Shown here piece after piece: positions 9,963 through 19,353 of a stretch of DNA of 64,000 bases (positions are counted from its first letter, which is position 1; each line of letters opens with the position of its first letter). The translations under genes and the position numbers were made by a program. Under the pieces are notes generated by a model, which worked only from the letters and a program-made list of their open reading frames with translations, did not search any database and was not told the origin of the DNA. The stretch comes from Novipirellula artificiosorum. GTDB lineage: Bacteria; Planctomycetota; Planctomycetia; Pirellulales; Pirellulaceae. The stretch is from positions 124,001-188,000 of the forward strand of contig NZ_SJPV01000009.1 of the NCBI RefSeq assembly GCF_007860135.1, read 5' to 3'.

Positions 9963-10906
9963 GCAACCACGTTCCTCGACTTTTCCAGTCCTTCCTTGGC
10001 AACATCAAGTGCATCTCGTTTCCAGTACTCGGGATTAAACAGCTCGAGCGAAAACGTTCCCATGAATCCGTTCCTGACCAACAGCTTGATCGTTGGCACC
10101 AACGGGCAAACGCCATCACCTGGGAACACGCGGTCCTTATCGCCAATCGTTTCGCAAGGCATGTCGGGATAATCATTGATGTGGAAGCAGTGCATGCGAG
10201 AGGCTTCGATCATACCGAGTGCCGCGAAGTCGTTTCCGCCCTTGTAGATGTGATAGAAATCGGGAAGCACACAGGCGCTGGGGTGCTCGGTCGCTGTCGC
10301 AACGTAGACCAGTTCGGCCAGCTTGCTAATCGTGGGTGAGAAGCCCCAAAGCTCTAATTGTGGGACAACCCCCGTTTCATCACCCACTTGAAGTAACGCA
10401 CGAAAGCGATCTCCGATCACTGCGAGGGGTGGCGAGGCAGCGTCTTTTTGGTGGGCTCCGATGGGCGGTGCGGCAATGTGCGTGCCACCGATCGCTTTGA
10501 GCAGTTCCATATCACGCCGAGCCACTTCGAGCGCTGCCGCACGAGCTGCTTGATCCTCGACGATCCAATGCGCAAATCCAATCCCGCTGGGAACGGTCAA
10601 TCCCGCATCTTCAATTCGCTTCCGCAGGTCCGGTAAGCTTCCCCCGGCGGCAACGTATTTCTCCAAATCTCGAATCCAGGGCTCGATCCCGTCGTAGCCA
10701 GCTTTCGATGCGATGTCGATTTGGTCTGTGATGGATAAGTCTTGGCCACGAATGGTGGCGGTATTGAGAGCGAAGCGAATTGGTGCGCGCGTGGACTCTG
10801 GCTCGGCGGCAGCAACCTCCGTCACCGGAAACGCGGCGGGGACGGCAGACGTTGTGATGGCAGCCGAGGCGGCGGCAAGGGATAGAAATTGTCGGCGGGT
10901 TGTCAT
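9944..10906 (-). CDS. Secreted TIM-barrel protein, xylose isomerase-like (sugar phosphate isomerase/epimerase family)
   Basis: 320 residues from ATG at 10906. That start gives a twin-arginine-type leader (MTTRRQFLSLAAASAAITTSA), typical of secreted planctomycete enzymes; the upstream part of the longer frame lacks such logic. The mature part has the AP-endonuclease-2 TIM-barrel pattern: GYDGIEPW, LELWGFSPT, LPDFYHIYKGG, HCFHINDYPD, and a C-terminal SLELFNPEYW. Conserved Glu/Asp/His residues in LELWG, DFYH, HINDYP and SLELF are the expected metal ligands. Such proteins isomerise or epimerise keto-sugars or cyclitols; the true substrate is unknown. It is convergent with the MFS gene. Confidence 0.88.
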   Translation of the reverse strand: MTTRRQFLSLAAASAAITTSAVPAAFPVTEVAAAEPESTRAPIRFALNTATIRGQDLSITDQIDIASKAGYDGIEPWIRDLEKYVAAGGSLPDLRKRIEDAGLTVPSGIGFAHWIVEDQAARAAALEVARRDMELLKAIGGTHIAAPPIGAHQKDAASPPLAVIGDRFRALLQVGDETGVVPQLELWGFSPTISKLAELVYVATATEHPSACVLPDFYHIYKGGNDFAALGMIEASRMHCFHINDYPDMPCETIGDKDRVFPGDGVCPLVPTIKLLVRNGFMGTFSLELFNPEYWKRDALDVAKEGLEKSRNVVAQATSG

Positions 10907-10993
10907 CGATGAAAGGCTCAAAAAGGCGTAATTCAACAAGAAAGGGGACGTGGGGGCTCCAAAGAATCGCCCGCGGTCCATGCCATCAAGTTA

Positions 10994-11011
10994 GCAGACT
11001 TAGCCGTCTGC
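10994..11011. repeat. Small hairpin GCAGAC-TTAGCC-GTCTGC
   Basis: Perfect 6-bp arms around a TTAGCC loop, between the divergent TIM-barrel and VWA genes. Its core GACTTAGCCGTC is close to the core of the hairpin at 46782-46804 (GACTTGCCGTC), so it may belong to a dispersed family. Confidence 0.4.
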
Positions 11012-11070
11012 ACACAATTCACCCTGGCGTCACCAACATTTTAGTTGCATCGCAACGTCAAATCAGCACA

Positions 11071-12579
11071 ATGAGGGTTCTAGTCGATTTTTGTCCATCC
11101 AGCCGGTCCTGGCCGCTGGATCCCACGATCGCTGGAACCGTACCCGTGACTGACGATTCCCACCCACCCGAAACCACTCGCTCAGACGGCTCGGACCCAT
11201 CGAGTCCCAACACAACCTCAACCTCGCAATTGCGGAATCTGCAACGGCAACGAGGGGCGTTGGAATTGGAGTTGGTCCGCGTACGCCGCCAAGCCGAGGC
11301 TGCCAAGTGGGATGCCAAGGCGGCCGAATTGGAAATGGAAATCCGCGCCCTTGCCCAACAAGAAGGCGCGGAACAAGAGCGGATCGAGCGATCGGAAGTC
11401 ACTCGAGTCGACGATCTACCCTGCGGTCGTCCCGATCCGCAACGTCCCCACTTCCTGAATTGGGACCAAGTTCGATTGGCGCAAACCGCCTCCAGCGGGC
11501 AACCCAACGTTGCCCCGCATCGCTCGAGCTTTCGCTTTGATGCGGCACACACGACGACTGCGGAGCCCCATTTTGATGACTCCGAATTGGAGGAGGCTGT
11601 TTCTGAATCCCGCGTCGACAGGCTGGACGTTGGCTTGGACTTCGACGAAACACGACAACTGACGCGCCAAGATAAGCGTCGACGACCGACCGCGGTTGCG
11701 ATCAGCTTCTTGACGCACGTCGCGATTCTGGTCGTCCTCGGATTGGTGACCTTGCAGAATCATCGGCCACGGGATCAAGTCACCCTCTCGGCATCCCCCA
11801 CAAGCGAATCCGATGTTTCGATCGAGACGTTTTCGATCGAATCCGCGGAGATCCCTAGCGACAGGGTTGAACCGACCGAAAGCAAGGTAGACGAAGAACT
11901 TCGCATGGTCGATGAACTCGCTCCATCAAGCTTCACTTCACCCACGGCATCAAACGCATCAAGTTCGCTAGCCGCGATGTTATCGCATTCCTCGGATGCT
12001 GCGGCTGCGATCATGAACCCACCCTCACCCTCCGATGCAAAGATGCAATTCTGTGGTTTGGACGGCGGGGGGAACCATTTTGTTTATCTGGTCGACAGCA
12101 GTGCCAGCATGGGAGGTGCCTTCGCATCCGCACGTCAAGAACTGCTGCGTTCGATTCATCAACTGGAGCCCACGCAGCGGTTTTATGTCATTTTTTTTGA
12201 TAGCGAACCCGATTTCATGCGACTGAGTCGGCCGGATCAAGACGAACCGCGTAGCGTCTGTGCCACACCGGCAAACAAAGCGGCCCTACAACGATGGGCC
12301 ATGACCATCAAGATGGATCGAGGCAAGAACCCGAACGGCTTGTTGCCGTTTGTATTGGGACTTCGAGCCGATGCCATCTTCTTGCTTTCCGATGGCGAGT
12401 TTCCGCAAACGACCGAGGACTTGCTGCGAGAACAGAATCAACGACACAACCTGTTTGGCGACGGCGGGATCATCAGCATCGTCCACACGATTGCTTACCA
12501 CAGCCGCGAAGGCGAAAGCCGGATGCGACGCATCGCCCAGCAAAACCAGGGGCAATATCGATACATCGCCGAACCGTGA
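11071..12579 (+). CDS. Membrane-anchored von Willebrand factor A domain protein
   Basis: 502 residues from ATG at 11071; a GTG at 11146 is an alternative. The N-terminal part has a Gln/Glu/Leu/Arg-rich coiled coil (RNLQRQRGALELE... to ERIERSE). One transmembrane helix follows (AISFLTHVAILVVLGLVTL), then an acidic, Ser-rich linker, and a C-terminal VWA domain with MIDAS motif DSSASMGG, the downstream Ser/Thr region and LLSDGEFP. The domain would bind a divalent metal and a protein partner outside the membrane or in the periplasm. VWA proteins of this plan are abundant in planctomycetes; the partner is unknown. It lies 133 bp upstream of fliG on the same strand. Confidence 0.86.
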   Translation: MRVLVDFCPSSRSWPLDPTIAGTVPVTDDSHPPETTRSDGSDPSSPNTTSTSQLRNLQRQRGALELELVRVRRQAEAAKWDAKAAELEMEIRALAQQEGAEQERIERSEVTRVDDLPCGRPDPQRPHFLNWDQVRLAQTASSGQPNVAPHRSSFRFDAAHTTTAEPHFDDSELEEAVSESRVDRLDVGLDFDETRQLTRQDKRRRPTAVAISFLTHVAILVVLGLVTLQNHRPRDQVTLSASPTSESDVSIETFSIESAEIPSDRVEPTESKVDEELRMVDELAPSSFTSPTASNASSSLAAMLSHSSDAAAAIMNPPSPSDAKMQFCGLDGGGNHFVYLVDSSASMGGAFASARQELLRSIHQLEPTQRFYVIFFDSEPDFMRLSRPDQDEPRSVCATPANKAALQRWAMTIKMDRGKNPNGLLPFVLGLRADAIFLLSDGEFPQTTEDLLREQNQRHNLFGDGGIISIVHTIAYHSREGESRMRRIAQQNQGQYRYIAEP

Positions 12580-12711
12580 CAATCATCACAATCGTTAGGA
12601 CACCACGACGACGCACGTTGAACCTTGGACCCTGCCGATACCAGATCGAGAGGTGTTGGTATTTTTCAACCATCGCCATTTTCCTCATCGGCAGATCGCA
12701 CAGGGTGTTTC

Positions 12712-13731
12712 GTGTCCACAACCACGTCAATCTTCAACGAGGCAGGGCTCCAAAAAGCAGCGGTTCTTTTGATGTCGATGCCGACAAAAACCGCCGCCCG
12801 CGTCCTCGGGCAACTGCCGCCCCGAGCGATTGAAGCGATCAGCATCATGATCGCGAAAATCGATTCCGTCGGTGGCGATGAACAGGAAGTCGTGATTGCC
12901 GAGTTTTTGACCAGCAAGGCGAGTTCGATTTACGCGAGCCCTGGGGGCTTGGAACGCGCGAAGGAGTTGATCAAAGAAGCGCTCGGTCGTGACGCAAGCG
13001 AGATGATCGGCAATCTGCAACAAACGATCGAGTCGATGCCGTTCGGCTTTATCAAGAAAGTCGACTCGCAAACGTTGCTTCAATTTATCGGTGACGAACA
13101 CCCCCAAACCATCGCGCTACTACTCAGTCACGTTCCGGCAGGCTATGCCTCGGAAGTCATGAGTGGATTGTCGCCCGACAAGCAACTTGAGGTCATTCAA
13201 CGGATTGCATCGATGGGACGCTGTAGCCCGGATGCGGTGGCCGAACTGGAGTTTGGACTTGAGATGCGGCTTAGTAGCATGGTCAATCAACAGCATAGCA
13301 ACACGGGCGGTGTGGAGAGCGTTGCCGAGATCTTGAACGTCGTCGAACGCTCGGTGGAACGAACGATCATGGAAGCACTCGGCAACGACGACCCTGAGCT
13401 TTCCGATGAAATTCGCCGCCTGATGTTCGTTTTTGAAGATATCTCGAAACTTGCCGATCGCGACATTCAATCGCTATTGAAAAACGTCGAAACCGCACAA
13501 TGGGCGATGTCGTTGAAGGGAGCGAGTCAGGCGCTGCAGGATAAGGTCATGCGAAACATGAGCACGCGAGCGGCCGATAATTTGAAGGAAGAAATGGAGT
13601 ACCTGGGCAGCGTTCGTGTCAGCGAAGTCGAGGCGGTTCAGCAGAAAATTGTCGATATCGTTCGCCACCTCGAAGACACCGGGGAAATCTCGCGACCGAC
13701 CGGTGAAGAAGAGGAAGAGTACGTCAATTAG
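12712..13731 (+). CDS. fliG: Flagellar motor switch protein FliG
   Basis: 339 residues from GTG at 12712, the usual FliG length; longer TTG-initiated frames add unrelated residues. FliG features are present: N-terminal GLQKAAVLLMSMP, the middle-domain EHPQTIALLLSHV (EHPQ motif that binds FliM), and the C-terminal domain with LMFVFEDISKLADRDIQSLLKNVE, whose charged residues (R, D, E) face the stator. FliG forms the rotor ring under the MS ring and carries torque and switching. No other flagellar genes are nearby, in line with scattered motility genes in planctomycetes that have a flagellated swarmer stage. Confidence 0.95.
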   Translation: MSTTTSIFNEAGLQKAAVLLMSMPTKTAARVLGQLPPRAIEAISIMIAKIDSVGGDEQEVVIAEFLTSKASSIYASPGGLERAKELIKEALGRDASEMIGNLQQTIESMPFGFIKKVDSQTLLQFIGDEHPQTIALLLSHVPAGYASEVMSGLSPDKQLEVIQRIASMGRCSPDAVAELEFGLEMRLSSMVNQQHSNTGGVESVAEILNVVERSVERTIMEALGNDDPELSDEIRRLMFVFEDISKLADRDIQSLLKNVETAQWAMSLKGASQALQDKVMRNMSTRAADNLKEEMEYLGSVRVSEVEAVQQKIVDIVRHLEDTGEISRPTGEEEEEYVN

Positions 13732-13765
13732 TATTGCCCCACCCTTCGGCCATCAATCCATAAAA

Positions 13766-13795
13766 GAAGGGGAAGCCGTTGTCGGCTTCCCCTTC
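13766..13795 (-). terminator. Intrinsic terminator downstream of ppdK
   Basis: A perfect 13-bp stem (GAAGGGGAAGCCG and complement) with a 4-nt loop. On the minus strand it is followed by TTTTATGG, so it ends ppdK transcripts; it may also stop fliG transcripts but has no T-run in that direction. Confidence 0.85.
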
Positions 13796-13825
13796 GCGAG
13801 AAGAGCTTCGCTACATCCGCCGTGC

Positions 13826-16483
13826 TTACGCTTTTTGTAACGCTGCCTGTGCGGCGGCCAAGCGTGCGATCGGAACTCGGAACGGGCTGCAACTGACGTA
13901 GTTCAATCCAACCTTGTGACAGAACGCAATGGAAGCGGGGTCACCGCCATGTTCGCCACAGATGCCGACCTTCAAATCCTTCTTCGTGCTGCGACCTTTT
14001 TGGCATCCCATTTCAACCAACTGACCTACCCCGCTGGTGTCGAGTGATTGGAAAGGGTCGACTTCCAAAATGTCTTGCGACAAGTAATCGGGCAAGAACG
14101 TGTTGACGTCGTCACGGCTGTAGCCAAACGTCATCTGCGTCAAGTCATTCGTGCCGAAGCTGAAGAAGTCGGCGAACTTGGCGATCTCATCGGCCGTCAA
14201 GGCAGCACGCGGGATTTCGATCATCGTACCAATCAAGATGTCCAACTTGCCGTCATACTTTTTCGCTTGCTTGGTCTCTTCGATGGTCGCTTCGACCTTG
14301 GCACGCAGAAACTCAAGTTCGTTCGCGGTTCCGACGAGAGGAATCATGATCTCTGGCTGGGCCTTGATCTTCTTCTTCTCGCAATTGATCGCCGCTTCGA
14401 CGATCGCGCGAACTTGCATCTCGAGGATTTCCGGATAAGTCACACTCAAGCGGCAACCGCGATGGCCGAGCATCGGGTTCGATTCGTGAAGCGCCTCACC
14501 CCGTTTGGCAACCTCAGAGGGTTTGACACCCAATTGTTTGGCAACCTCTTTTTGGCTTTCCGCGGTATGCGGCAAAAACTCATGCAGCGGAGGGTCAAGC
14601 AAACGAACGGTGACCGGCAACCCGTTCATCGCTTTGAAAATTCCCTCGAAGTCCTTGCGTTGGAAAGGCAACAACTTTTTCAATGCGGCACGGCGGTCCT
14701 TTTCGTTTTCGGACAAGATCATCGCTCGCATGTCGGTGATTCGTTCACCTTCAAAGAACATGTGCTCGGTACGGCAAAGGCCAATGCCTTCCGCACCGAA
14801 GTCGCGAGCCCGCTTGCTGTCGGCCGGCGAGTCGGCGTTGGTTCGGATCGCAAGCGTGCGATACTCATCGGCCCACTTCATCAACTTGGCAAAGTCACCC
14901 GACAATTTTGGCTCTTGCGTTTCGACTTCACCCGACATCACTTCGCCTGTCGTTCCGTCCAAGCTGATCACATCGTCGACGCCAAAGGTGCGTCCCCCGA
15001 CTTTGATCTTTTGGGCTTTGGCATCGATGTCGATCTCGCCTGCTCCCGCAACACAGCACTTGCCCCAACCGCGGGCAACCACGGCTGCATGCGACGTCAT
15101 CCCGCCGGTGCTGGTCAAAATGCCGGCCGCCGCGTTCATGCCGTCCACGTCTTCGGGACTCGTTTCTTTTCGCACCAAAATAACGCTGTTGCCCATGTCC
15201 GACTGCTCACGCGCCGCCTCGGCGGTGAACGCCAACTTGCCAACTGCGGCACCCGGCGATGCGGGCAGCCCGCGACAAAGCACATCGGCAGCGTTGCGTG
15301 CGGTGGGCTTGAAGCTTGGCAGCAACAATTGAGTCAAATCGTTCGCAGGAACACGCAACACCGCGGTTTTCTGGTCGATCAGTTTTTCCTTGACCATGTC
15401 ACAAGCGATCTTGACGGCGGCAACACCGGTTCGCTTCCCGGTTCGGGTTTGCAACATATAGAGCGTGCCGCGTTCAATCGTGAATTCGATATCCTGCATT
15501 TCGGCATAATGGTTTTCAAGTGTCTTCTTGATCTCCATCAATTCCTTGTGTACCGCACGATTCCACTTGGGCATGTCGGCAACAGGCTGCGGGGTTCGAA
15601 TACCGGCAACCACGTCTTCGCCTTGGGCGTTGATCAAGAACTCACCGAAGAACTTGTTTTCACCGGTGTTGGGGTTACGAGTGAATGCCACTCCGGTTCC
15701 CGAGTCTTCGCCCATGTTTCCGTAGACCATCGACTGGACGTTCACGGCGGTGCCTAACAACCCGCGAATCCCTTCGATCTCACGATAGCGAACCGCTCGA
15801 GCCGTATTCCAAGACCCAAAGACCGCTTGGATCGAAAGCTCCAGTTGCTTCATGGGGTCTTGCGGGAACGCTTCGCCAGTGTGCTTCTCGTAAACGGCTT
15901 TGTAGTCGTCGCAAAGCTGGCGAAGTCCTTCGGCGGGAACGTCGGTGTCTTCCGTCACTTTGTACTTTTTCTTGACTCCGTCGAACGCCTTTTCAAAGAC
16001 ATGATGGTCCATTCCCATGACCACGTCGCCAAACATATTGATCAATCGGCGATAAGCATCGAAAGCAAACCGTTCGTTCTTGGTGGCCTTGGCAAGCCCT
16101 TCGGTGGCCGCATCGTTGAGCCCAAGATTTAAGATCGTGTTCATCATCCCCGGCATACTGACAGCCGCACCACTGCGGACGCTGACAAGCAACGGGTTAG
16201 CATCATCACCGAACTTCTTGCCTAGCTCTTTTTCAAGCGTCCGCACGGCATTGTTCACTTCATCCATCATTCCAGCCGGCAACTTCTCACCGGACTTATA
16301 GTAAGCGTCACAAACTTCGGTCGTGATCGTGAAGCCGGGAGGAACTGGCAACCCGATCGAAGTCATTTCCGCAAGATTCAAACCCTTACCGCCAAGAAGT
16401 GCTTTCGCTTTCCCTCTGCCTTCGGTTTTCGATTTGCCGAAGTAATAGACCATTTTGCTAACGGATGGAGCTCTTTTTGCCAT
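13826..16483 (-). CDS. ppdK: Pyruvate, phosphate dikinase
   Basis: 885 residues, typical for the family. The enzyme interconverts pyruvate, ATP and Pi with phosphoenolpyruvate, AMP and PPi. The N-terminal ATP-grasp domain starts with VYYFGKSKTEG and GGKGLNLAEM; the central phosphohistidine domain has TGGMTSHAAVVARG with the catalytic His; the C-terminal PEP/pyruvate TIM barrel includes GLCRTEHMFF and ends with GICGEHGGDP, holding the proton-donor Cys. It is a single-gene unit with a strong terminator downstream. The upstream 370 bp hold its likely promoter. PPDK can act in gluconeogenesis or in PPi-linked glycolysis; the direction cannot be read from sequence. Confidence 0.97.
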   Translation of the reverse strand: MAKRAPSVSKMVYYFGKSKTEGRGKAKALLGGKGLNLAEMTSIGLPVPPGFTITTEVCDAYYKSGEKLPAGMMDEVNNAVRTLEKELGKKFGDDANPLLVSVRSGAAVSMPGMMNTILNLGLNDAATEGLAKATKNERFAFDAYRRLINMFGDVVMGMDHHVFEKAFDGVKKKYKVTEDTDVPAEGLRQLCDDYKAVYEKHTGEAFPQDPMKQLELSIQAVFGSWNTARAVRYREIEGIRGLLGTAVNVQSMVYGNMGEDSGTGVAFTRNPNTGENKFFGEFLINAQGEDVVAGIRTPQPVADMPKWNRAVHKELMEIKKTLENHYAEMQDIEFTIERGTLYMLQTRTGKRTGVAAVKIACDMVKEKLIDQKTAVLRVPANDLTQLLLPSFKPTARNAADVLCRGLPASPGAAVGKLAFTAEAAREQSDMGNSVILVRKETSPEDVDGMNAAAGILTSTGGMTSHAAVVARGWGKCCVAGAGEIDIDAKAQKIKVGGRTFGVDDVISLDGTTGEVMSGEVETQEPKLSGDFAKLMKWADEYRTLAIRTNADSPADSKRARDFGAEGIGLCRTEHMFFEGERITDMRAMILSENEKDRRAALKKLLPFQRKDFEGIFKAMNGLPVTVRLLDPPLHEFLPHTAESQKEVAKQLGVKPSEVAKRGEALHESNPMLGHRGCRLSVTYPEILEMQVRAIVEAAINCEKKKIKAQPEIMIPLVGTANELEFLRAKVEATIEETKQAKKYDGKLDILIGTMIEIPRAALTADEIAKFADFFSFGTNDLTQMTFGYSRDDVNTFLPDYLSQDILEVDPFQSLDTSGVGQLVEMGCQKGRSTKKDLKVGICGEHGGDPASIAFCHKVGLNYVSCSPFRVPIARLAAAQAALQKA

Positions 16484-16852
16484 TTCAAATTCTCTGTTTA
16501 ATCTCGTTTGTATCTACGGTTTCAAAACCGTCGAGGGTGGGGTCTAGATGGTCAATCACGATTTAATGTCAGGATAAGGGAGCAATCGCTCCATTCGATC
16601 GAGTCACTCGAACGATCCCCGCATCGACCCTGAAGGAGGGCCCGCTTTGGCCAGCGTGAAAAAACGTTGTCTTTTAGGGACAAACTGTATTTACAAAAGC
16701 CGTTTGGGTCAATGACCGCGACGGTTGGAAGCGCAATTTCCTAAGCATTGTCCCGCTCGGTGTCAACGCAGCGCACACGCTGGAGACAGGGTGAAGCATC
16801 CATCCCAAAACACTGAGCTTGAGGGTGCCCCTCGGCATCCACAATAGACAAA
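16484..16852. other. Intergenic region upstream of ppdK
   Basis: About 370 bp between the ppdK start and tRNA-Leu. I see no convincing gene or long repeat. It should contain the ppdK promoter. Confidence 0.5.
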
Positions 16853-16936
16853 TAGGGCTGACAGGAATCGAACCTGCACTCCGATAAAGGAACTGGATCC
16901 TAAATCCAGCGCGTCTGCCAGTTCCGCCACAGCCCC
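16853..16936 (-). tRNA. tRNA-Leu (anticodon UAG)
   Basis: The reverse complement folds as a class II tRNA of 84 nt. The acceptor GGGGCTG pairs with CAGCCCT (one G-U), and the T arm GCAGG-TTCGATT-CCTGT is standard. The anticodon stem CTGGA/TCCAG encloses TTTAGGA, giving anticodon UAG for CUA codons. The long variable arm fits Leu. CCA is not encoded. It lies 86 bp downstream of rplI on the same strand. Confidence 0.95.
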
Positions 16937-17022
16937 GATCGAGCGATTTGCGGTTGGCTTGCCCCGGCCGGACCCTGCCCGGCGGAGTTTGCCACGGACC
17001 GCTGCTCGCTCAGCAGATTCTC

Positions 17023-17568
17023 TTACGACTCGCCGCCTTCGGCAACAACGGTCGGCACGACCCATACCTTCAAACTGGCGTCGACTTCACCATGCAAGTG
17101 AATCTTGACGGTATACAGTCCAAGTTCTTTCAGCGGGCCATCGAGGCGAATCTGGTCTTGGGCAAGCGTAAAGCCCGCGCCTTTGAGTGCATCGACGATC
17201 TCATGAGCACCGACACTGCCATACAGGTGTCCTTCGTCGTTGGCGTTCGCCTCAATCGTGATCGATTGCTTGCCCAATTCGTCGGCCAAATCACGATAGC
17301 TCTTCAGCTTTTCGAGTTCGATTTCGCGCAACTTTTCACGATGCTTATCAACCATTCGTGCATGGTGATCGGTTGCAATCGTCGCCAAACCTTGCGGCAT
17401 CAAGTAGTTCAACGCATAGCCCGAACGGACTTCAACGATGTCTCCTTGCTTGCCAAGATTTTCGACGTTGTGGATCAGTAGCAATTGAACGCCGCCGTTG
17501 GGTCCCTTGGGCAAACGCTTGTAGGGCCGTTTGTATTTTCGGCCGCTTTGTGTTTTCGCTTTTGGCAT
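17023..17568 (-). CDS. rplI: 50S ribosomal protein L9
   Basis: 181 residues, longer than the usual approximately 148. Canonical L9 begins at about residue 27 (VQLLLIHNVENLGKQGDIVEV); before it lies a basic extension MPKAKTQSGRKYKRPYKRLP. The signature GYALNYLMPQGLA and the long central helix rich in K/E/R are present, followed by the C-terminal domain with GSVGAHEIVDAL and a VKIHLHGEVDASLKVWV end. L9 binds 23S rRNA near the L1 stalk base and helps keep the reading frame. Last gene of the rplY-pth-rpsF-ssb-rplI operon, 45 bp after ssb. Confidence 0.95.
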   Translation of the reverse strand: MPKAKTQSGRKYKRPYKRLPKGPNGGVQLLLIHNVENLGKQGDIVEVRSGYALNYLMPQGLATIATDHHARMVDKHREKLREIELEKLKSYRDLADELGKQSITIEANANDEGHLYGSVGAHEIVDALKGAGFTLAQDQIRLDGPLKELGLYTVKIHLHGEVDASLKVWVVPTVVAEGGES

Positions 17569-17613
17569 GAGAAAAAACTCGAGTGATTCAGATATGTCTT
17601 AAACAAATGTGTC

Positions 17614-18132
17614 TTAAAAAGGAATATTGGGGTCGTCGTAGCCAGGACCGTTTCCGGTCGGCTGCGCCTCGCGCGTTCCCGGGGGATCGCGATGTTCGGC
17701 GGGATGCTGCTCGCCCGAATCATAATGAACTTCCTGTGCAGCGGGGTTCGGCGTCGAACGTGTTCGCGTCGTCCCACCACCACCACTACTGCTGCCCACC
17801 CCTGGGCTTCCAAGCATCTGCATCCGTTCTCCGACGACGCGGAGCTTGCTTCGTTTTTGGCCGTCTGACTCCCATGTGTCGTACTTCAGTCGACCTTCCA
17901 CCAAAAGTGGCGAGCCCTTGCTCAAATACTCGCTGGCAACTTCGGCCGTCCGCCCCCACAATGTGACATCGACAAAGGTCGTCTCCTCAACCCACTCGCC
18001 AGTGGTCGACGATTTACGGCGATCATTGACGGCTAAACCAATATCGGTAACCGCCATTCCACCCGGGGTGTAGCGTAATTCGATATCGCGAGTCAAATTG
18101 CCGACCAAGATGACTCGGTTATAACTTGCCAT
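17614..18132 (-). CDS. ssb: Single-stranded DNA-binding protein
   Basis: 172 residues. The OB fold covers about residues 1-110 (MASYNRVILVGNLTRDIELR, WGRTAEVASEYLSKGSPLLVEGRL). A flexible Gly/Ser/Pro/Thr linker follows, then the acidic tip DDPNIPF, which in other bacteria recruits replication and repair partners. It sits between rpsF and rplI as in many bacteria, so it is likely co-expressed with the ribosomal genes. The tip has Asn-Ile-Pro-Phe rather than the E. coli Asp-Ile-Pro-Phe, still compatible with binding. Confidence 0.96.
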   Translation of the reverse strand: MASYNRVILVGNLTRDIELRYTPGGMAVTDIGLAVNDRRKSSTTGEWVEETTFVDVTLWGRTAEVASEYLSKGSPLLVEGRLKYDTWESDGQKRSKLRVVGERMQMLGSPGVGSSSGGGGTTRTRSTPNPAAQEVHYDSGEQHPAEHRDPPGTREAQPTGNGPGYDDPNIPF

Positions 18133-18194
18133 GGCTTCCTCCCGATCGAGTTTGCGAGAAGCAGTTCGTGAGATCTGAAACGAGTGACCGCCGA

Positions 18195-18638
18195 CTACCG
18201 CGAGGCAACCGCGTCGTCTCTCGAGGCATCCGCCCCGTCCGAGTCATCGCCATCCTCCGCATCCTCCGAACCTTCGTCGCTCGAAGATGTCAAAGACGGG
18301 CTAAACGATTGCCCCCGAGCATTGGCCAACATCGGTTCGACCAATCGCGGATCCAATTTCAACGTCAACTCTCGGACCACCGGTTCGCACAAGGTAAAGG
18401 CGCGAGCCATTTTAACCAAGCTGTCACCTTCGGCTTCATAATACGTCAACCAATAGGTCCCCTTTTGATGCCCGTCGATGGGATAAGCAAGTTTCTGCTC
18501 CATCCAAACGCGATTCACCAAAACGGTACCCCCGTTTTCGGTCACGATCTGTTCCAATTGCTTGCTGACGCCGCCGGGATCGCGAGCGTAGTGATTGCTA
18601 TCGAGGATGAATAGCGTTTCGTAAGTGTTTTTCGCCAC
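18195..18638 (-). CDS. rpsF: 30S ribosomal protein S6
   Basis: 147 residues. The ferredoxin-like bS6 fold is recognisable: NTYETLFILDSNHYARDPGGV at the start, WMEQKLAYPIDGHQKGTYWLTYYEA in the middle, and REPV-like VVRELTLKLD. After about residue 110 comes an acidic Ser/Asp/Glu tail (SSSDEGSEDAEDGDDSDG), comparable to the acidic C-terminus of other bS6 proteins. It follows pth by 137 bp and precedes ssb by 62 bp. S6 normally binds with S18, but the gene for S18 is not in this operon. Confidence 0.94.
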   Translation of the reverse strand: MAKNTYETLFILDSNHYARDPGGVSKQLEQIVTENGGTVLVNRVWMEQKLAYPIDGHQKGTYWLTYYEAEGDSLVKMARAFTLCEPVVRELTLKLDPRLVEPMLANARGQSFSPSLTSSSDEGSEDAEDGDDSDGADASRDDAVASR

Positions 18639-18775
18639 GGTTCGTTCGTCTCTTTACGGTCTAAATCTCGATCACGAAGCAAGGTCGGGATTCGACCTCT
18701 CCGCTTCTGCCATAGTACGCTTTTAAAAATGCTTCGCTTCCATTCCAACGGGTCGAATCGGCACGACCGCTTCAC

Positions 18776-19345
18776 TCACTCAGCCGGAGCATTGAATTTG
18801 GTCATCGCCGGTGTCACACCGAGAATCCCCCATTCGATTGCCGCATAAGCCGCTCGCGTGGTCGCCGCTTCGATCGTTTCCTTTTCATCCTTGTTGAACT
18901 TGCCCAACACGTAATCAACCGCTTGCCAACCTTCGGGCGGTCGATCAATCCCGATTCGCAGTCGCGGAAACGACTCGGTACCGAGATGCCGGACAATATC
19001 CGCCAACCCCTTCTGGCCTCCTGCGGACCCTGACGGCCGCAACCGCAGTCGCCCACAAGGAAGGTTCAAATCGTCGCAAATGACAACGATTTCTTCTGGT
19101 GCCAGCTTAAAAAAATCCACTGCCTTTCGCACACTTTGACCACTCGCGTTCATGTAGGTCCAAGGGCAGAGCATGGCGAACTTCTCACCGCCATGGTTCC
19201 CTTCGGCCCACTCCCCCTCAAAACGTTCTTTCGAGGGACTTGCCGAGATCAAAGCTGCAAATTTCGCAGCCGCCATGAAGCCAACGTTGTGTCGCGTTTG
19301 TTCGTACTTGCGACCGGGATTCCCCAAGCCAACGATCAACTTCAT
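18776..19345 (-). CDS. pth: Peptidyl-tRNA hydrolase
   Basis: 189 residues. The enzyme releases peptides from peptidyl-tRNA that drops off ribosomes. Family residues are in place: GLGNPGRKYEQTRHNVGF with the catalytic His, PWTYMNASGQSVRK with the conserved Asn, DDLNLPCGRLRLRPSGSAGGQKGL with Asp and the GG loop, and LRIGIDRPPEGW. It starts 8 bp after the rplY stop, so the two are almost certainly co-translated from one message, an arrangement (ctc-pth) also common in Firmicutes. Confidence 0.96.
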   Translation of the reverse strand: MKLIVGLGNPGRKYEQTRHNVGFMAAAKFAALISASPSKERFEGEWAEGNHGGEKFAMLCPWTYMNASGQSVRKAVDFFKLAPEEIVVICDDLNLPCGRLRLRPSGSAGGQKGLADIVRHLGTESFPRLRIGIDRPPEGWQAVDYVLGKFNKDEKETIEAATTRAAYAAIEWGILGVTPAMTKFNAPAE

Positions 19346-19353
19346 GACAATGA

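Noticed and set aside
14048..15757. 569-codon plus-strand open frame
   Set aside because: Antisense to ppdK, which has all catalytic motifs; the frame is a by-product of codon bias.
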